A program made the translations under genes and the position numbers. From VRUE01 sp963718775 (GTDB lineage: Bacteria; Actinomycetota; Thermoleophilia; Solirubrobacterales; 70-9): 64,000 nucleotides of DNA. The DNA lies in assembly GCA_963718775.1 (NCBI GenBank), contig OY970377.1:2356001-2420000 (forward strand), given 5' to 3'. The notes beneath the pieces are model-generated. The model made no database searches. It saw only the letters and a program-made list of their open reading frames with translations, and was not told the origin of the DNA. This document shows positions 44,982 to 53,725 of the stretch, piece by piece (position 1 is the stretch's first letter; every line of letters begins with the position of its first letter).

Positions 44982-45506
44982 CTATGGGCAGACGACGATC
45001 AGGTGGAAGTCGGCATCCGCGTCGGCGCCTTTTTCGTCGCGGGTGCGAACTTCGATCGCGTTCGGGTTTGCCGGTGAGACGTTCGTCTGGGCATAGCCCG
45101 CGCCGGGCACGGTCGTTCCCGCGTTGTTGCGGGCCGCGACGTTCGCGCAGACGCTCACGTTGGTCGGGAAGACCACGGCGACGGCGCCACCGCCCTCAGC
45201 GGCAGTGATGCCCGCATCGCTTGCTCTCGCCAGCGCGGCGTTGCCGGCGCCGCCAGGGTTGTTGACGACCGCCCAGTAGGTGTGGGCCGCGCGCTGGGCC
45301 GCAGGCACGACGCCGAGCTTGTTGGTGTTGATCTGGAAGCCGGTCAGCGTCTTCTTCTTCAGCTTGCCGCCGCCGATCGTCTGCTTCTTGATCGCCCCGC
45401 CGTTGATCGTCTGGGCCGCGTAGGCGGTGCCTGCCAGCGCCACCACCAGCGCGACAAGCGCGACCACCATCGCTCCAGACGGCTTTCTGTTCTTCAGCGT
45501 TTGCAT
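44982..45506 (-). CDS. Secreted protein with signal peptide and Gly/Lys repeat strand
   Basis: 174 aa. After a basic start, a signal peptide (MVVALVALVVALAGTAYA) is followed by QTINGGAIKKQTIGGGKLKKKTLTG-type short repeats (a turn with Gly and Lys each 9-10 residues), then a Cys-containing C-terminal beta-rich domain (VFPTNVSVCANVAARNN, HLIVVCP). Proteins with the AMVVALIAL-type leader and INGxxIK repeats are numerous in Thermoleophilia. Their role, probably at the cell surface, is unknown. Confidence 0.8.
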   Translation of the reverse strand: MQTLKNRKPSGAMVVALVALVVALAGTAYAAQTINGGAIKKQTIGGGKLKKKTLTGFQINTNKLGVVPAAQRAAHTYWAVVNNPGGAGNAALARASDAGITAAEGGGAVAVVFPTNVSVCANVAARNNAGTTVPGAGYAQTNVSPANPNAIEVRTRDEKGADADADFHLIVVCP

Positions 45507-45557
45507 CGAGACTCCCTTCTCGAGACTCGCTTCGCGGTTCGAAGCCCCGCCTGGCCG

Positions 45558-46226
45558 CTACCCCTCGAGGGCGGCGACGAAACGCTCGAAGGCGGCGATA
45601 TCGGTGACGGCTGGGCCGTGGCCGGGCAGGATCAGACTGGGGTTGAGGTCGGCGAGCTTGCGTATCGAGCGGCGGTTCTCGGCGGGGTCGTAGGTGAAGA
45701 TAGCCGGCGGCTCCTTGATGCCGGGAAGCGCGGTGGCGTAGCTCATATTGCGGATCACGTCGCCGCAGATCGCGACTCGGTCGGACTCGCGAAAGAAGAT
45801 CACCTCGCCGCGAGCGTGACCGGGAGCATGGACGACGCGGAAGCCCGCCACCTCGTCACCCTCGCCCAGTACGCGATCCACCTTGCAGGGAGGGCCTTGC
45901 CAGATGCGTTTGATCGCTCGGTTCACCGGGTGCCCGGCGGCGGCTTCCTGCATTGGTCGCCGCCCTTCCATCGCATCGACGTCATCGGCGTGGCAGGCGA
46001 GTGGGATGCCGCGCGCTTCGCGGACGTCCTTGGCGACGCCCTGGTGGTCCGGGTGGGCGTGGGTCAATGCCAGCATCGAGAGGTCGCGGCCCTCGATCTC
46101 GGTGAAGACGCGGCGGCGATCCCAGCGGCGGCCAGCGTCGATCAGCACGTCCTCTGCGATGTAAATGTTGATTGAGGGCGCCGGGATCTCCTTGATGCGC
46201 CAGACACCGGGTGCAAGCAGCTTCAA
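45558..46226 (-). CDS. MBL-fold metallohydrolase
   Basis: 222 aa. Zinc-site motif LALTHAHPDHQG (HxHxDH), a later His in VVHAPGHARGEVIF, Asp in AICGDVIRN and the last His in LILPGHGPAV define a metallo-beta-lactamase fold; glyoxalase II, lactonase or other hydrolase activity is possible. The TTG start overlaps the stop of the small upstream gene (TTGA), so translation is coupled. Confidence 0.88.
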   Translation of the reverse strand: MKLLAPGVWRIKEIPAPSINIYIAEDVLIDAGRRWDRRRVFTEIEGRDLSMLALTHAHPDHQGVAKDVREARGIPLACHADDVDAMEGRRPMQEAAAGHPVNRAIKRIWQGPPCKVDRVLGEGDEVAGFRVVHAPGHARGEVIFFRESDRVAICGDVIRNMSYATALPGIKEPPAIFTYDPAENRRSIRKLADLNPSLILPGHGPAVTDIAAFERFVAALEG

Positions 46227-46474
46227 TGCTGGCCGATTCCCATCGTGCCGCGCGGGTCGCCGCTGTGCTCGGCGAGGTCCTCGAGCTCGGCGATCTTGCG
46301 CTCGCCTTCGCGCCGCGCTGGGTCGTCGGCGGCGAGAGGCGCGATCAGCCTGCGGATGCGGTTGCGAACCTGCAGCGCGAAGTGGGGGGTGGAGGCGCCG
46401 GCAAGAGCACGGATGTCCTCGGCCGTGACCTTGCGGGCGCCGCCGAGCAGGTCTGGGCTCTCTGCCTCGCTCAC
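46223..46474 (-). CDS. Small helical protein in the MBL operon
   Basis: 83 aa from GTG 46474, which overlaps the stop of the upstream gene (GTGA). The sequence (KVTAEDIRALAGASTPHFALQ, DPARREGERKIAELEDLAEHSG) is predicted to be all-helical with no motif. Overlaps at both ends place it in a three-gene operon with a cell-wall-binding-repeat protein and the MBL hydrolase. Function unknown. Confidence 0.6.
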   Translation of the reverse strand: MSEAESPDLLGGARKVTAEDIRALAGASTPHFALQVRNRIRRLIAPLAADDPARREGERKIAELEDLAEHSGDPRGTMGIGQH

Positions 46475-47868
46475 GGTTCGCCTCCGATCTGGGCCAGTTC
46501 GGCCAGCTGGTCGATTTCGGCTTGCTGGGTCACGTCGATGGCCTCCTGGTCTCCGATCACCCAAACGTGGTTGTAGAAGGCGCGGGTCGGATCGGTCGTG
46601 TAGCCCGGCTTGACGTCGAGCATGTATTCACGCAGTGCCGCCGGCAGCGTATCGGCGTTGTCGGTGAGCAGCAGCGGCCCCCAGGTGCCAGAGGCCGACA
46701 GCGGCGCAGCGATCGCGGCGTCGAGGGGAGCGTCGCTGCGGGCGACCACGAAGCCGTGCCCCGGGTCGTTGATGTTCCAGCCGAAGTCGCCGCTTGCGTA
46801 GCGGGCGAAGCCGATCGCGTTCTCGACCGGTTCCTCGCCGGAGACGCGTCGCACCCGACCGACGATCTCGCTCGCTTCCCGCACGACGTTGGACGAGATC
46901 GCCGAGGAGGGGCCGAGCACGTAGACGGGGACCTTGGCGTGGCGCTTCAGCGCCTTGATCGTGACTGCCGGCAGCTTCGCGGCGCCGCTGAAGAGCACCG
47001 GGTCGCCCGAGCGCGCCGCCCAGGCAGCGGCGGGCGCGGCGAAGGCGGATTGCTCTTCGGAGGCAAGGACGATGTGCTGCGGGGGCCCATCGAACAGCTT
47101 GTCGCGCAGCACCGCGACCGCGGCGGCGACCGCGGCTGGGTTGCTCCCGTCGGCCTGCGTCGTCGTCAGATCCTCGGGAGCGGCGGCGTCGCCGATAGCG
47201 AAGGCTTGCGCTCCGTCGGTGTCGGGGCTCCCCTGCGGGTCGAGTGCAGCCAGCGCCTGAGCAGTCGGCTCCGGCAGGCCATCGCTACTGGAGACGAGCA
47301 GCGGCGAGTTCACCGGGCGGGCCATCAGCACCGCGGCCGCGACAGCGCCCTGCCAGTCCTCTTCGTCGACGAGGCTGACCGCGCCGGGCCGCTGTGCGGG
47401 CTTCGTCGAAGGGAAGACCGCCAAGGCGACTCCGGCCGCAGTGGTCGCGGAATCGGATCCACCGACGCGGGTCGTGTTGTTGGTCGCGAAGGAGGGGTAG
47501 CCGAGCTCTTCGGCTGCCTCGGCGGCTGGCGTCTCTTTTTGCTCGACCGTCGACGTCGATGGCGCCGGTGCTGGCGCCGCATTGTCTGAGCCGGTGTCCG
47601 TGTCGCCGCCGCCGAGCACCGCGGCGATGAGGAAGACGATCGCGATCAGAACGAGCCCGGCGATCGCCTTCAGCGCGGTGGGGATTGACCGGCGCCGGCG
47701 CTTCGCCGTCTTCGGCGGGCTCGGTTGCTGCGGCTCGGGTGGGGAGGGCGGCGCCTTTGCCTCGGTCGGAGGGGGTGTGGGCGGCGAGGAGGGGAGGGGC
47801 GGCTTGGTCGGTTGGGACTCTGGGTCCGCGGCCGGAATGTCGGCATTGATGGGGCGCTTCCTCGGCAC
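46471..47868 (-). CDS. Membrane-anchored cell-wall-binding-repeat protein
   Basis: 465 aa. A Pro-rich cytoplasmic N-terminus is followed by a basic patch (KRRRRSIPTALK), one membrane helix (AIAGLVLIAIVFLIAAVLGGG), an Ala/Pro linker and a CW_binding_2-like region starting TTRVGGSDSATTAAGVALA and including PLLVSSSDGLPEPTAQAL and PVYVLGPSSAISSNV. Such repeats bind anionic wall polymers in Firmicutes. It is the first gene of an overlapping three-gene set with the small helical protein and the MBL hydrolase. Confidence 0.8.
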   Translation of the reverse strand: MPRKRPINADIPAADPESQPTKPPLPSSPPTPPPTEAKAPPSPPEPQQPSPPKTAKRRRRSIPTALKAIAGLVLIAIVFLIAAVLGGGDTDTGSDNAAPAPAPSTSTVEQKETPAAEAAEELGYPSFATNNTTRVGGSDSATTAAGVALAVFPSTKPAQRPGAVSLVDEEDWQGAVAAAVLMARPVNSPLLVSSSDGLPEPTAQALAALDPQGSPDTDGAQAFAIGDAAAPEDLTTTQADGSNPAAVAAAVAVLRDKLFDGPPQHIVLASEEQSAFAAPAAAWAARSGDPVLFSGAAKLPAVTIKALKRHAKVPVYVLGPSSAISSNVVREASEIVGRVRRVSGEEPVENAIGFARYASGDFGWNINDPGHGFVVARSDAPLDAAIAAPLSASGTWGPLLLTDNADTLPAALREYMLDVKPGYTTDPTRAFYNHVWVIGDQEAIDVTQQAEIDQLAELAQIGGEP

Positions 47869-47928
47869 GCTCCGGAACGCTACACGCGCGTCGGTGGCTG
47901 GCTGGTCAGCTAACCTTCACTCGACTGG

Positions 47929-47944
47929 TTGACTGACCAGTCAA
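47929..47944. promoter_or_regulatory. Operator-like palindrome upstream of acyl-CoA dehydrogenase 3
   Basis: TTGACTGACCAGTCAA, nearly perfectly symmetric, 31 bp before the ATG. It shares 13 of 16 positions with the site at 38756-38771 before the thiolase gene. Confidence 0.6.
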
Positions 47945-47975
47945 TCAGCCGCCCGAGCTTCCAGAAGGGAACCGA

Positions 47976-49250
47976 ATGGACTTCGCACTTAACGACGAGC
48001 AGAAAGAGTTCAAGGAGCGCTGCCGGACCTTCGCCCGCGAGGTGATCCGTCCCGCCGCCCGCAAGCACGACGAAGAGGAGAGCATCCCCTGGGAGGTGAT
48101 CAAAGAGGCGCGCAAGCAGGGCTTTGGCGGCCTCGAGGCGATCCAGCGCTCGGCCGGCGACGCCGAGGGCCAGATGCAGGTGATCTCGGCCGAAGAGTTC
48201 CACTGGGGCTGCGCCGGCATCGCTCTGGCGGTCTCGGGCTCCGGCCTCGCCGCTGCTGGCATCGCTTCCTCTGGCACCCCCGAGCAGATCGGCCAGTGGG
48301 TTCCCGAGTGCTTCGGCGTCGGCGAGGAGATCAAGCTCGGCGCCTACGCGGTGACCGAGCCGCAGGCCGGCTCCGACGTGAAGAGCCTCAAGACCACCGC
48401 CAAGCGCGACGGTGACGAGTGGGTCCTCAACGGCACCAAGGTCTTCATCACCAACGGCGGCATCGCCGACGTCCACGTCGTCGTCGCCACCGTCGATCCG
48501 AGCCTTGGCACGCGCGGCCAGGCCTCCTTCGTGATCGGCAAGGACACCCCGGGCCTGAGCCAGGGCAAGAAGGAGTCCAAGCTCGGCATCCGCGCCTCGC
48601 ACACGGCCGAGATCGTGCTCGAGGACTGCCGCATCCCGGTCGAGAACCTGCTCGGCGGCGAGGAGAAGCTGGAGCGCAAGCTGCAGCGCGGTCGGGAAGG
48701 CAAGAAGTCACGCGGCGCCGACGCCCTCGCGACCTTCGAGATGACGCGGCCGCTGGTCGGCGCCTCGGCGCTCGGCATCGCCCAGGCCGCCTACGAGTGG
48801 ACGCTCGAGTACCTCGACGGCCAGACCGAGGGCGGCAAGCCGGTCCTCGGCGAGCAGCGCATCCAGCAGGTTCTCGCCGACGTCGCCACCGAGATCGAGG
48901 CCGCCCGACTGCTGGTTCAGCGCGCCGCCTGGATGGGTCGCAACGGCATCCCGATGACCGGCGGCCAGGGCTCGATGTCGAAGCTGAAGGGCGGTGACGT
49001 GACGATGTGGGCGACGACGACGCTGATGGACCTCGTCGGCCCCTACGCCTGGAGCACCGAGTGCCCGCTGGAGAAGTGGTTCCGCGACGCCAAGATCTAC
49101 CAGCTGTTCGAGGGTACGGCGGAGATCCAGCGCATGGTCATCTCCCGTATGCAGGCGCGCGAGTACGCCGAGCGTCTTGGCTATGCGGCCGAAGTCGCCA
49201 ACGAGGCGATGGCGGAGAAGCCGGCTGAGAAGGAGCCTGTTGCGGCGTAG
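47976..49250 (+). CDS. Acyl-CoA dehydrogenase
   Basis: 424 aa. FALNDEQKEFKERCRTFAREV at the start, the FAD/substrate motif GAYAVTEPQAGSDVKSLKTTA, FITNGGIADVHVV, and the C-terminal KIYQLFEGTAEIQRMVISR, in which the catalytic Glu (FEGTAE) is present. So this one, unlike the pair at 40555-42874, looks like a self-sufficient homotetrameric ACAD. It has a variable Lys/Arg-rich loop around residues 225-250. Preceded by an operator-like palindrome; followed within 2 bp by palindrome copy E. Confidence 0.94.
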   Translation: MDFALNDEQKEFKERCRTFAREVIRPAARKHDEEESIPWEVIKEARKQGFGGLEAIQRSAGDAEGQMQVISAEEFHWGCAGIALAVSGSGLAAAGIASSGTPEQIGQWVPECFGVGEEIKLGAYAVTEPQAGSDVKSLKTTAKRDGDEWVLNGTKVFITNGGIADVHVVVATVDPSLGTRGQASFVIGKDTPGLSQGKKESKLGIRASHTAEIVLEDCRIPVENLLGGEEKLERKLQRGREGKKSRGADALATFEMTRPLVGASALGIAQAAYEWTLEYLDGQTEGGKPVLGEQRIQQVLADVATEIEAARLLVQRAAWMGRNGIPMTGGQGSMSKLKGGDVTMWATTTLMDLVGPYAWSTECPLEKWFRDAKIYQLFEGTAEIQRMVISRMQAREYAERLGYAAEVANEAMAEKPAEKEPVAA

Positions 49251-49367
49251 TTAGGACCTATCCCGGTAGGGGTTTCACTTAACTTTTTCGAGCCGCGTCG
49301 TTGGTGACGACGATGGTCGACCGCGAAAAAGTACAAGACGTTCCACCCCTACCGGGATAGGTCCTAA
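49251..49367. repeat. Palindromic element family 1, copy E
   Basis: Perfect 23-bp arms (49251-49273 and 49345-49367, TTAGGACCTATCC... and ...GGATAGGTCCTAA) flank CACTTAACTTTTTCG and CGCGAAAAAGTACAAGACG. The inner half of the arm matches copy C, while the outer half is unique. It starts immediately after the ACAD stop and ends inside the putative -10 of the next gene. Confidence 0.9.
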
Positions 49368-49370
49368 GCT
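49365..49370 (+). promoter_or_regulatory. Predicted leaderless -10 box for the CDF gene
   Basis: TAAGCT lies 6 nt before the GTG at 49377 and overlaps the last bases of palindrome E, so the repeat may influence this promoter. Confidence 0.45.
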
Positions 49371-49376
49371 CAGAGC

Positions 49377-50297
49377 GTGCACTCCCATTCGCATTCGCAC
49401 GCCCTTGACGCGCGGCGTGGCGACAGCCGTCGCAGGATGTGGATTGCTTTGGGGATCAATGCGGCGATGCTGCTCGCCGAGGTTGTGGGTGGGGTGCTTA
49501 CCGGGTCGCTTGCCGTGCTCGCCGATGCGGGGCATGTGCTCTCCGACGTTGGCGCGATCGGTCTAGCTCTTTTCGCCGTTACCTTGGCCGCGCGCCCCGC
49601 GGCGGGGCGGATGACCTTCGGCTACCAGCGCTCTGAGATTCTCGCCGCGCTGGTCAACGGGCTGATGCTGGTCGTCGTCGCGGTGGTGATCGCGCTCGCC
49701 GCTATTGGCCGGCTTGGCGATCCGCCCGAGATCGACGGCCTCGGCGTGCTCGGGCTCGGTCTCTTCGGCCTGCTCGGCAATGTCGCAGCCACGTTGGTCC
49801 TGGCCCGCGGCGAGCGGGCCGATGTCAACCTCGAGGGCGTGTTGCGCCACAGCGTTGCCGACGCGCTGGGCTCGCTCGGGGTGGTGCTCGCCGGCGCCGT
49901 CGTGCTCGCCGGCGGCTCGTCACTGGTCGACCCGATCGTCAGCCTTGCGATAGCCGGCCTGATCCTGGCGTCCTCGTGGCGTTTGATCACGGAGCCACTC
50001 GGGGTGCTGATGGAGGCGGCGCCGGCTGGGGTCGACGTCGATGCGGCCGGCGCCGCGATCTGCGAAGAGGAGGGGGTCCGCTCCGTCCACGACCTGCACA
50101 TCTGGACCGTCACCTCCGGCTTTGGCGCTCTCGCGGCTCATGTCGTCGTCTCGTCGGATTGCGATCGCGACCTGGTGCGGCGGCGGATCGAGCTGCTGCT
50201 GCACGAGCGCTTCCACATCGACCACACCACTCTGCAGATGGAGGAGCAGGCGCCCGAGGAGCTGCTGCACGTCGAGAACGCCACCGGACAGGCTTGA
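49377..50297 (+). CDS. Cation diffusion facilitator (Zn2+/Co2+/Cd2+ efflux)
   Basis: 306 aa. A His-rich start (HSHSHSHA), six membrane helices, the first metal site AVLADAGHVLSDVGA (HxxxD) in helix 2 and the second LRHSVADALGS in helix 5, then a cytoplasmic ferredoxin-like domain (SVHDLHIWTVTSGFGALAAHVVV). The pattern is that of zinc exporters such as ZitB/CzcD. GTG start without a Shine-Dalgarno; TAAGCT 6 nt upstream. Confidence 0.93.
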   Translation: MHSHSHSHALDARRGDSRRRMWIALGINAAMLLAEVVGGVLTGSLAVLADAGHVLSDVGAIGLALFAVTLAARPAAGRMTFGYQRSEILAALVNGLMLVVVAVVIALAAIGRLGDPPEIDGLGVLGLGLFGLLGNVAATLVLARGERADVNLEGVLRHSVADALGSLGVVLAGAVVLAGGSSLVDPIVSLAIAGLILASSWRLITEPLGVLMEAAPAGVDVDAAGAAICEEEGVRSVHDLHIWTVTSGFGALAAHVVVSSDCDRDLVRRRIELLLHERFHIDHTTLQMEEQAPEELLHVENATGQA

Positions 50298-50366
50298 TCG
50301 CAAGCCCAGTTGCAGGACTAATGCCCTGCACAGGGCCGATTATCGACTTAGCTAGCCTCGCTGGCG

Positions 50367-51557
50367 ATGATCCTCAAGACTCGCCTTGCCCTGGCGGCTC
50401 TTCTCGCCGCCGCGGCGGCGCTGATCGTGCTGCTCGTTTTCAGCGCCGCGGCGCCTGCCGAGAGCCTCGAATCGAAGCTCGACGCCAAGGAAGCCAAGCT
50501 CTCCAAGGTGCGCGAGCGTCGCGGCGTCCTGACCACGACGATCTCCCGCTACGGCAAGCGGATCGATCGCCTCACCGGTGAGGTCGCCTCGCTGCGCAAC
50601 CGCGAGGCTGCCGTGCGTGTCCGGCTCAATGCCAAGCAGGCCGAGCTCGACAGCGCCGTCGCCGAGCTCGACCAGGCCAAGAAGCACCTCGCCGTGGTTC
50701 GGGCGCGCCTCAAGCGGGCGCTCACGGCGCTGCGCGAGCGCCTCGTCGCGATCTATGAGACCGGCACGCCGGACGTGCTCAGCGTCATCGTCGGCGCCAA
50801 CGGCTACGACGATCTCGTCGATCGCACCGAATACCTCAACCACATCCGCGGCATGGACGAAGCGGTCGTCACGCGGGTTCGTGATCTGCGCAACCAGGTG
50901 AAACGGACCGTCGCTCGGCTGCGCACGGTCAAAGACCGGATTGAGGCCGCTCGCGACGAGATCGCGGCTGAAGAGCAGGTGCTCACCAATGCCCGCGCCG
51001 CCGTCGAGCAGCGTCAGTCGGCGCTGGTCTCGGCGCGCGCGGGCCGGGTCTCAGCCTTGAAGAAGATCGAGGCGACGGAAGAAGACCTTGACGGCGACGT
51101 CGCCTCCATACAAGCCGAACTTGCCGCTCTGCTCGGCGAAACGGCTTCCTCGCCACTCCCTGCCGGACCGATTCGCTACGGCTCTGGGCAGTTCATCTGG
51201 CCGGTCGACGGCGCGGTCGTCTCCGGCTTCGGCATGCGCTGGGGCCGCATGCACGAGGGGATCGACATCGCTGTTCCGGCCGGCACCCCGATCCGCGCCG
51301 CGGCCTCCGGCTCGGTCGTGCTACTCCAGTCCGAAGCCGAAAGCGGTGGCTACGGGAACTTCACCTGCCTCGACCACGGCGGTGGGCTGCAGACCTGTTA
51401 CGCCCACCAGTCCTCCTTTGCGGTTGGCGCCGGCCAGAGCGTCTCGCAGGGCGAGGTGATCGGCTACGTCGGCTGCACCGGGCATTGCTTCGGCGATCAC
51501 CTCCACTTCGAGGTCCGGATCGGTGGCGCCCCGACCGATCCTCTGGGCTACCTGTAG
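50367..51557 (+). CDS. Murein hydrolase activator / M23 peptidase with coiled coil
   Basis: 396 aa. Signal peptide (LALAALLAAAAALIVLLVF), then about 220 residues of coiled coil (two segments, for example LDSAVAELDQAKKHLAVVRARL) as in EnvC/NlpD/RipA-associated factors, and a C-terminal LytM domain: H296-x-x-x-D300 in HEGIDIAVPAG and H378-x-H380 in GDHLHFEVRIGG. All zinc ligands are present, so it may be a true endopeptidase. It acts in the cell wall, probably in division or cell separation. TAGCCT lies 8 nt before the ATG. Confidence 0.9.
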   Translation: MILKTRLALAALLAAAAALIVLLVFSAAAPAESLESKLDAKEAKLSKVRERRGVLTTTISRYGKRIDRLTGEVASLRNREAAVRVRLNAKQAELDSAVAELDQAKKHLAVVRARLKRALTALRERLVAIYETGTPDVLSVIVGANGYDDLVDRTEYLNHIRGMDEAVVTRVRDLRNQVKRTVARLRTVKDRIEAARDEIAAEEQVLTNARAAVEQRQSALVSARAGRVSALKKIEATEEDLDGDVASIQAELAALLGETASSPLPAGPIRYGSGQFIWPVDGAVVSGFGMRWGRMHEGIDIAVPAGTPIRAAASGSVVLLQSEAESGGYGNFTCLDHGGGLQTCYAHQSSFAVGAGQSVSQGEVIGYVGCTGHCFGDHLHFEVRIGGAPTDPLGYL

Positions 51558-51658
51558 CCCGTTTCGCCGATTACTCAAAATTCCTCGGAAATCCAATTAT
51601 TGGGTATGGACGGGGAGTTTTCTCCTGCGACCCTGGGTAGCAAGCGACAACGGAGGCG

Positions 51659-52372
51659 ATGTCGATGGTTCGCCAGGCCCAGTCCTATCTCGCAGGAGCA
51701 GTCTCAGCCACGGCTCTGATCGCGGGGGCCGTCGTCGCCTTCGTTCTGCTCGTCTCGCTGCAGGCGCTTCAAGACTGGCCGCTTGCCGGGATCATCGGTG
51801 GCGGGGATGAGCCCGCGGTGTCGGATAGCCAGCCTCTTGCCCCCGATGGCGCCGCCGCGGTGGTGGGTGGCGCAGCAGGAGCAGCGGGCGCCGTTTCGGG
51901 CGCGGGCGCAAACGGCAAAGCGAGGCAGAGCGAGACCGGTACGTCGCGACAACAAGTCGACAGCACCGCTGGAGCATCGCCAGCCCCTGCGGCTCAAACG
52001 CCGGCGAGCGAAGCGCCCGCCTCGAGCCCCACTGGGGGAGGCGGCTCCAACAGCGCCCCCGCGCAATCACCCTCATCGAGCGCCAGCGGCGCCGGCGGTA
52101 ACGGTGGGGCCGTTGGCGGTGGGTCTGGCTCTGCACCTGGGACCAGCGGCTCCGGCAGCTCCGGGCAGTCGACCTCCGGCGCTGTGACCGGCGCAGTCAA
52201 CAACACGGTCTCCGGCGTCGACGGCGCGCTTGGCGGAACGCTGGGCAACGCCGGCGTCACCGAAGTCACCGAAAAAGTCGTCAACGGCGTCGCCGGCCCC
52301 GAATCGGTGGTCGGCAAAACGGTCGACAACACGGTCAAAGCGGTCGGCGGCCTGCTCGGCGGCAACCGCTAG
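51659..52372 (+). CDS. Secreted Gly/Ser/Ala-rich protein
   Basis: 237 aa with an N-terminal membrane/signal segment (AGAVSATALIAGAVVAFVLLVS) and a low-complexity body of Gly, Ser, Ala, Pro and Thr (SASGAGGNGGAVGGGSGSAPG). The end has four regular Val/Asn segments (VNNTVSGVDGALGG, EVTEKVVNGVAG, VGKTVDNTVKAVGGLLGG) that look like an amphipathic repeat. Probably a surface or spacer protein; no enzyme motif. ACGGAGGCG precedes the ATG. Confidence 0.65.
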   Translation: MSMVRQAQSYLAGAVSATALIAGAVVAFVLLVSLQALQDWPLAGIIGGGDEPAVSDSQPLAPDGAAAVVGGAAGAAGAVSGAGANGKARQSETGTSRQQVDSTAGASPAPAAQTPASEAPASSPTGGGGSNSAPAQSPSSSASGAGGNGGAVGGGSGSAPGTSGSGSSGQSTSGAVTGAVNNTVSGVDGALGGTLGNAGVTEVTEKVVNGVAGPESVVGKTVDNTVKAVGGLLGGNR

Positions 52373-52420
52373 CCACGTCAGTAGTCGTCGGCCCCCTTCC
52401 AACCGTCACAATGCCCGCCA

Positions 52421-53725
52421 ATGGCGGAGCACGTACAGGCGGGCGCGGTGATCGATCCGGTTGCCGGGTCCCTGGTCTTCCCGGCTGGCAGCCGCATCAA
52501 CGAGCGCGGTCATCTCGAGATTGCCGGCTGCGACGTCGTCGAGGTGGCAGCCGAGTTCGGCACCCCCGCCTACATATACGCCGAGGACGACATGCGCGCT
52601 CGCGCTCGTGCCTATCGCGAGGCCTTCGAGCGTCGTGACACCGATTTCGAAGTCCTCTTCGCCAGCAAGTCCTTCCCCTGCACCGCCGCCTACCGGCTCT
52701 TCGCCGAGGAAGGCCTCGCCGTCGACGTCGCTTCCGGCGGCGAGCTGCACATGGCCCTGCGCGCCGGCTTCGATCCGGCTCGCATCCACATGCACGGCAA
52801 CAACAAGAGCGACGAGGAGATCCTGCTCGCCGCTCGCGCCGGTGTCGGCCACCTGATCCTCGACTCCTTCGACGAGATCGAGCGCTGCGAACGGCTGCTC
52901 GACCGACCGCAGGACGTGCTGATCCGGGTCACGCCCGGCATCAAGCCCTCCACCCACGACTACATCCAGACGGGCCAGCTCGACTCGAAGTTCGGCTTCG
53001 GTCTCGAGGACGGTCTCGCTGCCCAGGCAATCGAGCGCGTCCTGCGCTCCGAAGTGCTCAACCTGACCGGGCTGCACGCCCACATCGGCTCGCAGATCTT
53101 CGAGCTCGAGCCCTACACGCTGGCGATCCGCGCGCTCGGCGAGCTCGCCGGTGACTGGTGCCGGATCGTCAACGTCGGCGGCGGTCTCGGCATCGCCTAC
53201 ACGGCGGAGGACGAGCCGCCCTCGATCGACGCCTACGTCGACGTCAAGGTGCGCGGTGTTGCCGAGGTCTTCGGCAAGGGAGTGCGCATCCTGATCGAGC
53301 CGGGCCGGTCGCTGGTCGGCAACGCCGGCGTCACCGCCTACCGGATCGGGACCGTCAAGGAGATCCCTGGAATCCGCACCTACGTCGCCGTCGACGGCGG
53401 CATGTCGGACAACATGCGGCCGATGCTCTACGGCTCCCGCTATGAGGCGCTGATTGCCGACCGGGCCGCCGTGGCGCCCGACAGCCTGGCGACGATCGCC
53501 GGCATGCACTGCGAGTCCGGCGACATCCTCGTCCGCGACACGATGCTCGCGGCGCCCGCGGTCGGCGACGTGCTGGTCACGCCGGCGACCGGCGCCTACG
53601 GTCACGCGATGGCCAGCAACTACAACGGCGTGCCACGCCCGCCGGTGATCTTCTGCCGCGACGGCGACGCTCGCGTCGTCGTGCGCCGCGAGACCTACGA
53701 GGACCTGACTTCAAGAGATGTCTGA
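52421..53725 (+). CDS. lysA: Diaminopimelate decarboxylase
   Basis: PLP-dependent last step of lysine synthesis, 434 aa. The PLP lysine K83 is in FASKSFPCTAA; HGNNKSDEEILLA, GLHAHIGSQIFE, the phosphate site NVGGGLGIAY, EPGRSLVGNAG and the C-terminal domain Cys in GMHCESGDIL with Tyr in GAYGHAMASNYNG are as in the family. ATG at 52421, with CACAAT 8 nt upstream. It overlaps hom by 8 bp and heads a lysA-hom-thrC-thrB operon for aspartate-family amino acids. Confidence 0.96.
   Translation: MAEHVQAGAVIDPVAGSLVFPAGSRINERGHLEIAGCDVVEVAAEFGTPAYIYAEDDMRARARAYREAFERRDTDFEVLFASKSFPCTAAYRLFAEEGLAVDVASGGELHMALRAGFDPARIHMHGNNKSDEEILLAARAGVGHLILDSFDEIERCERLLDRPQDVLIRVTPGIKPSTHDYIQTGQLDSKFGFGLEDGLAAQAIERVLRSEVLNLTGLHAHIGSQIFELEPYTLAIRALGELAGDWCRIVNVGGGLGIAYTAEDEPPSIDAYVDVKVRGVAEVFGKGVRILIEPGRSLVGNAGVTAYRIGTVKEIPGIRTYVAVDGGMSDNMRPMLYGSRYEALIADRAAVAPDSLATIAGMHCESGDILVRDTMLAAPAVGDVLVTPATGAYGHAMASNYNGVPRPPVIFCRDGDARVVVRRETYEDLTSRDV

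Noticed and set aside
52373..52420. Lysine riboswitch before lysA
   Set aside because: Only 48 bp separate lysA from the previous gene, too short for an L box, and none of its conserved segments is present.
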